From the NCBI GenBank assembly GCA_027485595.1, contig JAIXQT010000069.1, positions 1 to 39,098 on the forward strand: a stretch of 39,098 bases of DNA, in the 5' to 3' direction. This document shows positions 27,744 to 37,100 of this stretch, one piece after another; the stretch's first letter is position 1, and each line of letters opens with the position of its first letter. The DNA comes from Pseudomonadota bacterium. Lineage in GTDB: Bacteria > Bdellovibrionota_C > UBA2361 > OMII01. The position numbers and the translations under genes are program-made. Below the pieces are notes generated by a model, which saw only the letters and a list, made by a program, of their open reading frames with translations, ran no database searches and was not told the origin of the DNA.

Positions 27744-28460
27744 ATGAACTCATACGTTGCGATAATCTCTCGGACGTTCTCTGCGATTCTTCTCGTGGTA
27801 ACCACTCACTTCGCAACCGGATGCTCTCCTGTTTCTGGACCAGACAAATCCGCCGCTGGCCTCGTTCTTGGGGCCGGATGGGGTGCCGGAGCGGGTGCGG
27901 TAGTCGGCAATCAGGTCGCAACCTCCGGTGAAGGTATTCCCGTCGGCGCTGGCTTCGGGGCGATGGCGGGCCTACTCCATGGCATCGGATACGACCTTGA
28001 GGAGGGCAATCAATTGCGGCTCCAGCGGCAACTCGCCTCGCTCAACGTTCAAGCTGTAGCCAATCAACGATACCTTGAGCAGCTTCAACGCAACCTCGAT
28101 ACCACGCGGAGACCCGATCCGGTCGGCGGCGTCTACCAGGTATTCTTCGATGAGGACCAAACCAATATCCGGCCAGGAGCTATGACAAATCTTGAGGCTC
28201 TCGCGGAGTCACTTAAAGCGAGCGGCGCGTTTCGTGAGGTCCATGTCGCTGGCCACACGGACGACACAGGCAACACAAAGTACAACGAAACGCTCGCTGA
28301 CGCTCGCGCGAAGACGGTAGGAACATACCTCTCCTCGATGGGCATCCCTGTAGTTCAGGTCCAGATGAAAGGATACGGCGCGACGAAGCCGGTCGCCACC
28401 AACTCTACGCCCGCTGGACGTCAATTCAACCGCCGTGTTGATGTGTACATCTCACGATAA
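27744..28460 (+). CDS. OmpA-domain lipoprotein with glycine-zipper region
   Basis: 238 residues. A signal peptide ends in a lipobox (HFATGC, Cys at about 27). Residues about 35-75 form a glycine-zipper-like hydrophobic stretch (AAGLVLGAGWGAGAGAVVGNQV, GAGFGAMAGLLHGIGY). A helical linker with LEQLQRNLDTT precedes an OmpA C-terminal peptidoglycan-binding domain (about 130-237; VYQVFFDEDQTNIRPGAM, VAGHTDDTGNTKYNETLADARAKTVGTYL, YGATKPVATNSTPAGRQFNRRVDVYI). The protein likely tethers the outer membrane to peptidoglycan in the periplasm. The glycine-zipper could insert into a membrane or self-associate. AAGGTGG just upstream of the ATG supports the start. Confidence 0.85.
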   Translation: MNSYVAIISRTFSAILLVVTTHFATGCSPVSGPDKSAAGLVLGAGWGAGAGAVVGNQVATSGEGIPVGAGFGAMAGLLHGIGYDLEEGNQLRLQRQLASLNVQAVANQRYLEQLQRNLDTTRRPDPVGGVYQVFFDEDQTNIRPGAMTNLEALAESLKASGAFREVHVAGHTDDTGNTKYNETLADARAKTVGTYLSSMGIPVVQVQMKGYGATKPVATNSTPAGRQFNRRVDVYISR

Positions 28461-28534
28461 CCTCCGGAAATCTTGGGCGCTCGTATCCGCCATGTGATAG
28501 AGTAGGGCAAGAACTTCATAAAGGGATCACACCT

Positions 28535-29683
28535 ATGCCATCCGCGTATATCGTCGACGCTGTCCGAACACCTCGCGCTCGCAGAAAGGGAAAGTTCTCG
28601 AAAGTACACGCTGTCGACCTGCTTACCTATCCTCTCAATGCCGTTGTCAATCGCAGTGGTGTTTCTCCAGAGCTTGTTGAGGACGTGCTCGTAGGATGCG
28701 TCACTCAAACGCAGGAGCAAGGGTGGTGTGTCGGACGAGCCGGCGTCCTCGCGGCCGGTTGGCCCATTACCGTGCCCGCGACGACCATCAATCGACTATG
28801 CGGTTCCGGACAACAAGCGGTTAACTTTGCCAGCGCCAGCGTTGAATCGGGCCACTACGATATCGTTGTGGCGGGAGGGCTCGAGCACATGACCCGCGTT
28901 CCAATGTTCTCAGACGCGGGGGGGGAAGAGAGTCCTCTTCTCAAACATCACCACCCCGACCTCGTCCAGCAGGGAATTGCCGCGGAGATTTTATCGCAAG
29001 AGTTCGGTATTAGCAGGACGGAGGCGGACGAATTCGCCTATCGCTCTCAGGTGAATGCCAAGAAAGCCCTGCTCGAGTCTCGATTCAAACGGAGCATGGT
29101 GCCTGTTCCCTACACCGATGAGCAGGGAACGGAACGAACGCTTGAGGTGGATGACAACCCTCGCGCGGACACGACGATCGAGGGACTTCAGGGCTTAAAG
29201 ACCGTCTTCAAAGATGATGGAATTATCACGGCCGGGAACGCCTCAGCTATCGTCGATGGCGCGGCGGCCGTACTGATCGCGAGTGACAACGCGCTAAAGA
29301 AGCATTCTCTCACGCCACGAGCCCGTGTCGTAGCGCAGAGCGTCGTCGGCTCTCCACCCCGAGTGATGCTCACGGGACCTATCGAGGCGACACGACAGGT
29401 ACTGAAGAAAGCAGGATTGATGGCTCACCACATCGACGTATGGGAGATCAATGAAGCGTTCGCACCCGTTCCACTACTCACGATCCGCGAAATTCGGATT
29501 GATCAAACCAAGGTGAACATAAACGGAGGTGGTATCTCGCTGGGACATCCACTGGGGGCCACGGGCGCCGTTCTCATCGGCATGGCGCTCGACGAGCTGG
29601 AGCGCTCCAACAAGAGGTACGCCCTCATCACCATGTGCATCGGTTTGGGCATGGGGATCGCGACGATCATTGAGAGAACCTAA
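28535..29683 (+). CDS. Thiolase family acetyl-CoA acetyltransferase
   Basis: 382 residues. The active-site Cys sits in TINRLCGSGQQAVNFA (C89), VEHxTRxP is present as GGLEHMTRVPM, WEINEAFAPVP carries the catalytic Asn region, and GGGISLGHPLGATGA the His. The second Cys is in MCIGLGMGIATIIER (family usually CIGGGQGIA). The residue set fits a degradative or biosynthetic thiolase acting on acetoacetyl-CoA or 3-ketoacyl-CoA; the exact one cannot be told. No other beta-oxidation gene is nearby. Start ATG 28535 gives the canonical MPSAYIVDAVRTP. A hairpin with a T-run follows at 29792. Confidence 0.93.
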   Translation: MPSAYIVDAVRTPRARRKGKFSKVHAVDLLTYPLNAVVNRSGVSPELVEDVLVGCVTQTQEQGWCVGRAGVLAAGWPITVPATTINRLCGSGQQAVNFASASVESGHYDIVVAGGLEHMTRVPMFSDAGGEESPLLKHHHPDLVQQGIAAEILSQEFGISRTEADEFAYRSQVNAKKALLESRFKRSMVPVPYTDEQGTERTLEVDDNPRADTTIEGLQGLKTVFKDDGIITAGNASAIVDGAAAVLIASDNALKKHSLTPRARVVAQSVVGSPPRVMLTGPIEATRQVLKKAGLMAHHIDVWEINEAFAPVPLLTIREIRIDQTKVNINGGGISLGHPLGATGAVLIGMALDELERSNKRYALITMCIGLGMGIATIIERT

Positions 29684-29791
29684 AACCACAAAAAGCAAAG
29701 AACCCCGTAAAACCAGTTAGTTACCGAACTCAAGAATCAATTCATGGATTCACCTCAACCGGCCGATTATACTGAAACATGAAGAGGTTAC

Positions 29792-29816
29792 CGCGGGATG
29801 CGAGCCGCGCATTTTT
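29792..29816 (+). terminator. Possible intrinsic terminator
   Basis: CGCGG (29792-29796) and CCGCG (29805-29809) pair around an 8-base loop and are followed by CA and five Ts at 29812-29816. It lies about 110 bases after the thiolase stop and upstream of the coupling-ATPase gene. The stem is short. Confidence 0.4.
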
Positions 29817-29876
29817 GTGCAACATGAGGCTTGAGGGAATGTAACCACCGGGGATTTTCGGGAAGGCTTTTACGTA

Positions 29877-32267
29877 ATGCTACGCGCGTTGGAGATATTA
29901 CTTCTGCAATTCATTGAGTGGTTCTACTCGCTCAGCCCCGCCGTGGGACTTGGAACACTCGGTGTTGCCGGCGTGACCGGAATCGTGGCGCAACTTCTCA
30001 TTACAGGGAACTCAACTTTTGGAAAGACGATGCTGCCTGGACTTCTAGGGGTCTTCTTTCTCGCGGCGGAGAGTGCCCACTACGGTCGCCCTGAGTGGAT
30101 GATCGCAACCATGCAACACTTTCAAGAATCCCTCCAAGCACCTCGGGCGAACCCACTGAAACCGATCCCGTTCATAGAGCCTTTGGTATCCTTGCTTATT
30201 GCGCCCGCGGCGACCCGTTCGATAGTAGAAGAGAGTCTGTTTGTGATTATCTTCGCGTACCTCGCTCTCGTCGCTCGACACAGTTGGATCGGCTACAAAA
30301 CGACCGGTATCGTGCTGGGCGATATGTCGGTTGGCAGCATGCTCAAGGAGAAGCATCGTCGTCCGAATCGATCCCAGACCAATGAATTAGGATCTGGCGA
30401 CCTCGCGACTACCCAGCAGATCGCAACCTGGACGAAATCATCTGGAAAACCGGGAGAAACCAACCTCTATGTCAGTGAGCTTCGAGGCTCTGAAGGGACC
30501 GCGTTCGCTCAATCGAAACTCGTGCTTCCGATCGAGGAGAGAAACCGACACGTTCTCGTAGTCGCTAAAACTGGTAGCGGTAAGACGACAAAATTTATCC
30601 ATCCGATCGTGTATAATGACTGCCTCGACCCGCAACGATCTTGCATCATCATCGACTCAAAGCCGGATATGTGGAAGACCTTCGCGGCGATGACGCGGAA
30701 GTACAACCCGGCCAAAAAAATCCTTCTCTTTAATCCTCTCGACCTGGCGAGGTCGCTCAGCTGGAACATTCTGTCAAAGATCGATGATGACACGGACGCG
30801 AAATTGATCGCCAACACGATCATTATGGCGACCGACCAACCACAGGCTAAGTCAGACAGCCCATTCTTCCGAAACAACGCTCTCGCGATCCTCAACGGAA
30901 TCATGGTGGGGCTCCTCCATGATCCGAAAGAGGTCCTCTCCATGCCACGAATCCACGAACTCGTTCAGTCGGGGATGAAGAATCTTTGTGACTGGCTTGA
31001 GCAGCATCCCCACGCTATTCGAAACACCCGTTCGTTCGTTGAGCTCGCGCGGTCGGGCTCTCAGAACGCCGACACGATTATGTCTGAGTTAAGTATGCGT
31101 TTGAGCGCGTGGGACCTTCCTGCTATCCGCGCTACTACTAGCGCCAATGAACTCGACATCGAGGACCTGATCGCCAAACCGACTCTGTTTATCGTGGAGC
31201 TTCGAGAGTCCGAGCTTGAAATGCTTCGACCTATGGCAAACGTGATCGTGGTGGAGATCCTCCGATTCCTCACGAAACGCGCTGAGCAACACAAAGGGGT
31301 AAAGCTTCCAAGACCAGTGGGAATCGTGATCGATGAGTTCGCGAGCGCGCTCGGTCGACTCCCTGATATCCATGTCAAACTCAACACCCTTCGTTCGCGT
31401 AACGTGAGCATCGTCGCCGCGATTCAGTCTACAGCACAGATTAAGGCGAACTACGGTGATGACGCTGACTCGGTGCTCGCGGGCTTCAGCACTAAGATCT
31501 TCATGCCGAACCTTGATCTCACAGACTCTGAGTGGGCGTCAAAGGAAAGCGGCCAGATGACCATCCGATTCAAGACCCAATCGGAAGGCGTCAACCGCAA
31601 ACTGATTGAGGTATTCGCGAGCAGAAATGACAGCGTGCAAGAGCAGGTGCAACAACGCGCTGTCCTGACGCCTGATGAGATCGGCAAGCCCGCCGACAAC
31701 ATCTGTACATTCTTTATGCCTGGAACCCCGGTGTTTCAGGGACATCTCATTCCCTTCTACAAGATTCCTGAAATGCTCAAGCGCATGACGGAATTCAACG
31801 AGGATAACCAACTCGAACTTCGCGACACACCAATTGAGTACAAAGAGACCCTTCCAGAGCCTGGGGCCGCACCGGCTAGCGGCGCCAGTGGTGGTGGTGG
31901 TGGCAACGCTCTTCCAAATGGGATCACGAATACCGCCGGATGGAGTGACGCCCAAGTCATTCAAAAATTAGAAGAGGTGAAGAAGACACTCGACTGGGAC
32001 AATACAACCGGAAGCGCGAGGAAATGGTGGGATGCATTCGAGAGCGAGAATAAGACCCGAATGCCCCTTGTTCTGCGGCTTGCAGAGGAACTACAGGTTC
32101 GCAAGGCGACCATCACAGAGTTCTTCCTAGCGTACGTCTACAGTAATACCGACAATATCCAGGCCAACCTCAGCTATCTCGATTACACCCGCCTCAAGAA
32201 GGAAGAGGAGAAGAAGAAGAAGGAGGCGGCCGCTAAAGCCGCTGGTGGAACGGACGAGCGGTGGTAG
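29877..32267 (+). CDS. VirD4/TraG-type coupling ATPase, orphan
   Basis: 796 residues. The N-terminal about 145 residues hold hydrophobic membrane segments (about 24-45, 50-66 and 118-137). Then come a Walker A motif VVAKTGSGKTTKF (about 228-240), DSKPDMWKTFAAMTRKYNPAKKILLFNPLD, and a Walker B IVIDEFASALGRLP (about 481-494). The motif order and the DEF(A)S box match the type IV coupling-protein family (TraG/VirD4, TraD-like), hexameric inner-membrane ATPases that bring DNA or protein to a type IV secretion channel. A Gly/Ala/Pro linker (about 660-690) and a helical C-terminal part ending in a Lys/Glu-rich stretch follow. No relaxase, VirB or pilus genes are near, so its substrate is unknown. 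Confidence 0.85.
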   Translation: MLRALEILLLQFIEWFYSLSPAVGLGTLGVAGVTGIVAQLLITGNSTFGKTMLPGLLGVFFLAAESAHYGRPEWMIATMQHFQESLQAPRANPLKPIPFIEPLVSLLIAPAATRSIVEESLFVIIFAYLALVARHSWIGYKTTGIVLGDMSVGSMLKEKHRRPNRSQTNELGSGDLATTQQIATWTKSSGKPGETNLYVSELRGSEGTAFAQSKLVLPIEERNRHVLVVAKTGSGKTTKFIHPIVYNDCLDPQRSCIIIDSKPDMWKTFAAMTRKYNPAKKILLFNPLDLARSLSWNILSKIDDDTDAKLIANTIIMATDQPQAKSDSPFFRNNALAILNGIMVGLLHDPKEVLSMPRIHELVQSGMKNLCDWLEQHPHAIRNTRSFVELARSGSQNADTIMSELSMRLSAWDLPAIRATTSANELDIEDLIAKPTLFIVELRESELEMLRPMANVIVVEILRFLTKRAEQHKGVKLPRPVGIVIDEFASALGRLPDIHVKLNTLRSRNVSIVAAIQSTAQIKANYGDDADSVLAGFSTKIFMPNLDLTDSEWASKESGQMTIRFKTQSEGVNRKLIEVFASRNDSVQEQVQQRAVLTPDEIGKPADNICTFFMPGTPVFQGHLIPFYKIPEMLKRMTEFNEDNQLELRDTPIEYKETLPEPGAAPASGASGGGGGNALPNGITNTAGWSDAQVIQKLEEVKKTLDWDNTTGSARKWWDAFESENKTRMPLVLRLAEELQVRKATITEFFLAYVYSNTDNIQANLSYLDYTRLKKEEEKKKKEAAAKAAGGTDERW

Positions 32268-32288
32268 CAGCGCGCGTCGGGGGGCGAA

Positions 32289-32825
32289 CTACCCGGCCCC
32301 CTCCAAAGCCCCCTCAATAGCCGCCACAACGCTTTTAGCGTCCGGCCCAACGTAGGAGCGCCATCGACCTATGAGGTGCCCATCTCGGTCGAGGAGAAAC
32401 TTCTCAAAGTTCCATTTGACGCTCCCTCTGAGGTCCTTTGGCCCGTGTTCTGTGAGGAACTCAAAAAAAGGTTGCTTCGCTATTCCCTTCACTGAGCCCT
32501 TCGGCATCAAAGGAAACGTCACACCGTGATTAACACGACAGGTGGATTCTATCTCCGGATCAGACCCCGGCTCCTGTCCAAGGAAATCATTACTCGGAAA
32601 CCCAACGACTATAAGTCCTTTTGTAGCGTACTTTTGATAGAGTTTCTCGAGGGCGTCATACTGCCGCGCGAATCCACACCGGGACGCCGTGTTCACAACC
32701 AAAATGACCTTACCCCGGTAAGGACTCAACTGAGCCCCAAAAAGCTCTGGGTCATCGAAGACAGAGACCTGAGCGTCCGGCTGTACCGACGTAGTTCCGC
32801 CATAAAGGTGAGTGAGTAATCCCAT
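32289..32825 (-). CDS. Glutathione peroxidase family protein
   Basis: About 178 residues from ATG 32825, chosen because AGAGAGG lies 6 bases upstream; the frame is open further but that part is outside the family. The active-site Cys is C50 in VVNTASRCGFARQYDALE, followed by VGFPSNDFLGQEPGSDPEI (Gln of the triad) and KWNFEKFLLDRDG (Trp). These are the classical glutathione-peroxidase sites, with Cys rather than Sec. Bacterial members often use thioredoxin as the electron donor (inference). It has no signal peptide and is cytoplasmic. It ends 22 bases from the coupling-ATPase stop, so the two are convergent, and it follows the CDF transporter by 13 bases, so a two-gene operon is likely. Confidence 0.92.
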   Translation of the reverse strand: MGLLTHLYGGTTSVQPDAQVSVFDDPELFGAQLSPYRGKVILVVNTASRCGFARQYDALEKLYQKYATKGLIVVGFPSNDFLGQEPGSDPEIESTCRVNHGVTFPLMPKGSVKGIAKQPFFEFLTEHGPKDLRGSVKWNFEKFLLDRDGHLIGRWRSYVGPDAKSVVAAIEGALEGAG

Positions 32826-32838
32826 ACATAGCCTCTCT

Positions 32839-33771
32839 TTACAAAAGCGCATCTCGCGAACGGCGGCCAAAATCATCAGCAGGCTCTACGTGAACAAGCA
32901 CCTTAGCCACCGCAGGAAGAGCACTATGAATAGCCTCGCCAACGTTATGTGCGACCTCATGCCCGTGACGGATCGTTTCGTCTGGATTGCACAGTACATC
33001 TATATCAACGAAATATACGAAGCCAACCTTTCGTACTCCACATTTATGCGTCCCAAGCACTCCGGGAACACGGAGCGCTATCTCTCTAATCGACTGAGCG
33101 ATCTCAGGTGCTGGCGCCGTATCGAGGAGCTCTGATAAGGCAGGGCGAAAAAGTATCAGGGCATTGATGGCGATAACAACCGCCGCAACGAGAGCGGCGA
33201 TGTCATCCGCGATCTCAAAGCCAGGGCCGCCATAGATAGCCACAGAGATGCCGATAAAAGCGGCCGCGCTCGTGATCGCGTCAGCCCGGTGATGAAAGGA
33301 ATCAGTCTTTATGGCGACACTGCCGATCCCTTCGGCCGCTCTTCCCACGTATCGAGCGAGGCCCTCCTTGATAATGACGACTCCCAAAAGCACCGCAAGG
33401 GTGAACGGGGCGGGTGCGTGATGCGGGGTTAGGATCTCCTGCACACTCTCAACCATAATGAGGACGGCAGCCCCAAAAAGCGTCAGTGAAACAACGGCGG
33501 CCGCGAGAGGCTCAAACTTTCCGTGACCATACGGGTGGTTTGTATCGGCAGGTTTCCCGGCCATGCGAACACCGAGCAGAACTACTATACTCGTGACAAC
33601 ATCAGCGGCTGACTCTATGGCGTCCGCTACGAGCGCGTATGAGTTCCCAACGACTCCAGCGATACCTTTAATGATGGCCAGACACGCGTTCACCGCCATA
33701 CCAAGAAGGGTGCTACGCACCCCTACCGAACTGACGTGCTCAAGATGTGTGCGTCGCGGATCGTTCACCAT
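32839..33771 (-). CDS. Cation diffusion facilitator (CDF) transporter
   Basis: 310 residues with six membrane helices and a C-terminal cytoplasmic domain (about 220-295). The GNSYALVADAIESAADVVTS segment carries the TM2 metal-site region (ExxxD, where many Zn/Cd CDFs have DxxxD or HxxxD), HPYGHGKFEPL is the intracellular loop signature, and DSFHHRADAITS is the TM5 HxxxD. The family exports Zn, Mn, Fe or other divalent metals in exchange for protons; the metal here is not determined. A GGGGG run just before ATG supports the start. The gene is followed closely by the glutathione peroxidase on the same strand. A palindrome lies 170 bases upstream. Confidence 0.9.
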   Translation of the reverse strand: MVNDPRRTHLEHVSSVGVRSTLLGMAVNACLAIIKGIAGVVGNSYALVADAIESAADVVTSIVVLLGVRMAGKPADTNHPYGHGKFEPLAAAVVSLTLFGAAVLIMVESVQEILTPHHAPAPFTLAVLLGVVIIKEGLARYVGRAAEGIGSVAIKTDSFHHRADAITSAAAFIGISVAIYGGPGFEIADDIAALVAAVVIAINALILFRPALSELLDTAPAPEIAQSIREIALRVPGVLGTHKCGVRKVGFVYFVDIDVLCNPDETIRHGHEVAHNVGEAIHSALPAVAKVLVHVEPADDFGRRSRDALL

Positions 33772-34141
33772 GCCCCCTTTTAGCCGGTTTCCACTCGATT
33801 CGGCAACGGCGATAGGTCGCGTGCCTAACGCTGAACCTGATTTTGAGTAACGTGCGCGAAAGCAGCTTCACCACCTGCTGGAGGCTCGCTGAACGCCGCT
33901 CTCGCTGGGTGGTGCTTTACGTTATCGCGCCCACTACATCATGTTACACCACCCTGCTAGCAGGGTGGTGTAACATAGTTCCGTCGTGAGCATTTTGAGG
34001 GTTTCGGCGAAACGAGGCGGAGACGACGAAAAAACCGGAGGTGTATCCACTGAGATACGTCGAGGATTTTTTCGTTGGCTCCAACGAAGTTGGAGTCAAA
34101 CCATCGAAAGGCGCAACAGGAAATCATTTTACACCACCCTG
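33772..34141. other. Intergenic region holding the palindrome and MITE-like element
   Basis: About 370 bases between the CDF transporter and the end of the annexin-like gene. The 33941-33976 palindrome and the 33957-34145 element take up most of its right half. A degenerate further copy of the repeat core (GCTGGGTGGTG) lies at 33904-33914. No gene is credible here. Confidence 0.5.
33941..33976. repeat. Perfect 36-bp palindrome
   Basis: ATGTTACACCACCCTGCT at 33941-33958 is followed immediately by its exact reverse complement at 33959-33976, so a single 18-bp stem with no loop forms on paper. The motif TTACACCACCCTGCTAG recurs in the same orientation at 34129-34145. Confidence 0.95.
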
Positions 34142-34145
34142 CTAG
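33957..34145. mobile_element. MITE-like element with 20-bp terminal inverted repeats
   Basis: The 189-bp segment begins with CTAGCAGGGTGGTGTAACAT and ends with the inverted copy of CTAGCAGGGTGGTGTAAAAT, so the 20-bp ends differ at one position. Inside, CGAAAAAA (34027-34034) pairs with TTTTTTCG (34067-34074) around a GTATC/GATAC inner pair, and TTGGCTCCAA (34075-34084) pairs with TTGGAGTCAA (34090-34099) with one G-U. No coding capacity is seen. The right end overlaps the stop codon of the annexin-like gene (TAG at 34142-34144). Short size, matching ends, internal hairpins and lack of a transposase gene are the features of a MITE; mobility is inferred. Confidence 0.6.
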
Positions 34146-37100
34146 TGCAGATCAGGGATCTGAGGAGGAGCCGCTTTACGATCAGAGCTCGTACTCAGGA
34201 ACATAGCCAAGAGTTTCCGTTTCGAGGTCGAATCATTGAAGTGCTTAGTCAGGTCATCAAGCAGGCCACCGAACCCGGCCTGGTGAGCCCACAGCGACTG
34301 ATACGCCGCCATGAGGCGTTCCCGATATTTTGGACCTCGGCTCTCGAGGTAGCTACAGATTCGAGCCTCACCTCCCTCGGGAGGTTCAACGCCCTCTTTG
34401 GCGCACTTTATGAGGGTGAAGAGCTCGCGCGCAGATGAGGAAACCTCGGGACCATACAGTCGCCCAGCGATATCCTCAAGTGCCTCACCTTGAACTCCCC
34501 GCTTTCGACACGAAAGCACGAGAGACTCGCCAAACTGACGACGATATGAGAGACCTATCTGATAGATCATCTCATCCATCCAATTAATATCCTGTGGGAT
34601 GCGATCATTAATTCGCTCCTGCGACTGAGGGGTCAGGATTTCAACGACGCGCGCGGCGAGCTCCCCACCAGAGTGCGATTCGACAAAACCCCGCACCTCA
34701 ATCGCTACCGAATGCGCGCTGTATCCCTCGAGGTGGAGAAGGGTCTCATTGATAAGGTCGAGGTCAGCGTGTAACTCCTTGAGCACATGTCGAAATGCAC
34801 TATCTGGGTGGACGAGGTCGTAACATTCCTCGATAAGCTTTTGCGTATGCTTGTGCGCTCGGAGAATCTCCTGCAGCCCCTGAATATCGAGCGAGTCGAA
34901 ACACTCCTGAACCCGAGCAAGGATATCGGGGTCGATTCCCTCCAGAAGCAGAGTCAGTTCAACGAACGAACCAATCGAGAGGGACAAACGAGCCGCCGCG
35001 ACTTTCAAGTGAACGCGGAGCGAGTAGAACGCGTTATCATAGGCTCGCTCAAATGCCATAACCTTCAACGCGGGGCCCGAACATACCATACGTAAGGTCT
35101 CAAGCTCGAGTTGAGTCTCTCGCCTCATCGTCCCCAGCAACCGACGAACCTCTAAGACCTCTGGCTTGAGCAGAGCGCAGAGTGCCTCGAGCGCGACATC
35201 TTTGTCGCTACACCCTTCCGCGGCTTTTATGACATGATCAACAAGGTCGACGTAGAAAGCCCGCTTAAAACTCTCTCGAACGAAGATAACATCCTGGCCC
35301 GAAAGTTCCCGTAGTTGGCAAGCGCAGAGAGGCTCGTCATGAAGACGTTGCAAGAGGGTGGCGTTATCGAGCCCGCCAAACGATACCATCAGCAGGGAGA
35401 ATCCATCAGGTGTCATGACCTCTGAGAGCGTCTTGCGCAGTGGCGTATGAGGCTCTGTCATGTCGAAGAAGACCCGTTCGAGCTCGTGAAGGGATTCCAC
35501 CGGGAGGCCTGTCAACGATTCTCGCAAGAGACGATCCATCTCTTGAGGGGGGCGGTCCATATCGAGTATCTCACCAAGTCTTACGGCAAGGGCCTCTATC
35601 TGGGTGGAGGGAGTATAGTCATAGTCCCAGACGCCGGAACCAAACTCATCCGCTCGATACTGAGCAAGAAGATCGATGTTCAGCGGCCACCTGCCATTCC
35701 CGTCTAGGTAACGAGCGCACACCTCGGCGAATTCCGATGGGGATACCACCGCTCCCAGCTCAGAGAGTCGCTGCTCTAGAGCTTCCCGCATCGATATACC
35801 GAATAGACACAGATATGCCTTTTGGGTGGCGAGACATTCCCGAGGATTGAGAAAATCGACCGGTAGGAGCGCCTCGAAGATATCAAAGGATACAGCCAGT
35901 CGCTCATGAAACATAGTGGCCCGTTGGCGGGCGTCGAACAGGCTTAGGGATAGGAAGATAGTAGGCTCAAGCTCATACCCGTAGTACTCCCTCAGAGCTC
36001 TATTGGTGTCTAAGAAGCGCGTGTATGAGAGCGCGGCCACCCGCTCCCGTAGCTGGTGATACGCGACAAAGGATAGCGCCACCACGGAGTCGCTGTAGCG
36101 GAGCAATCGCGAGCGCTTGAAACGCCGTAAAAACGGACCGATTCCCTGAGTGAACTCTCTCTCGACCACATCTCTCGGATCGCCATAGAGATCATCAAGT
36201 CCTCCCCGATTCCTCGGCATCGAGATAATCTTGTGAATCTCCTCGGCTTCTCCGTGCGGGCTCCATCCACGAATAAGAGGGGCAAGACGCTCTACCTCAG
36301 CGGGGGCGAAGAGGCGCCGAACCTGAGCCTCAAGGGTCAACTCATTATCAGGTAGATGCTGCTCACCCAAATCCATGTAAAAACGCCTAACCAAGGCGAG
36401 CTCCTCGGTGCTTCGCCCCAAAAGGAGGTATCTCAAAGCTCGCAGCTGATCACGAGCGCGAAATGCCGTCGTTCGCTTATGTTCGCCCAGCTCCGACTTT
36501 CCGAGAGTTCGGCGGGTGCCTACCGAACTACTTGGGGAGGCTTGGTTGAGAACATTAAAAAGCTGACGAGCGAGGTCCTTATAGGGCAGCTTCAAAAACT
36601 CCTCTCGCAACGCAACAACCTGCGCCTCCGTGCACTCCAACACGATATCGAGAATACGATTAGCTTTGTCGGAATGACTGCCCTGGTAGACCTCCCACAG
36701 CTTCTTCGCGGTAGCTTCAACATCAAAACCAAACACTATCCTTTGCAAACGTTCCGCGTGTGAATGCCCAACTCGTTTGATAATTTGATTGTATATCTCC
36801 GGTCGCTCGCCTCTCTCTCTAATAAGGGCGTAGTAGTGCTCGGTAAAAAACGTATTCGCCCGTGAGATGATATCAAGAGACTCATGACATGAGCGTTCGG
36901 CAAGCGCGACGTTAAAGGCGCTGAGGTACACGTCGAGCTGCGTCTCCCTGTCGCACTGCGCCAACTTATACATTTGATGGGCGAGAGCCTCAGCGATCTC
37001 CTGACGCTCAGCCGACTGCGAGTCCCGCCGCCTGGCCGACTCTCGTGCATGAGGCTCGGCGACCGGTAACGGTCTGGATGCTATCTCCTGAAGGCGCTCT

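Noticed and set aside
34075-34099. Intrinsic terminator for the annexin-like gene
   Set aside because: The hairpin is good, but on the minus strand it is followed by an A-run rather than a T-run.
33986-34438. 150-codon plus-strand open frame across the MITE-like element and the end of the annexin-like gene
   Set aside because: Half of it is antisense to a confident gene and half is in the repeat element; composition is Arg/Ser-rich as expected of a shadow frame.
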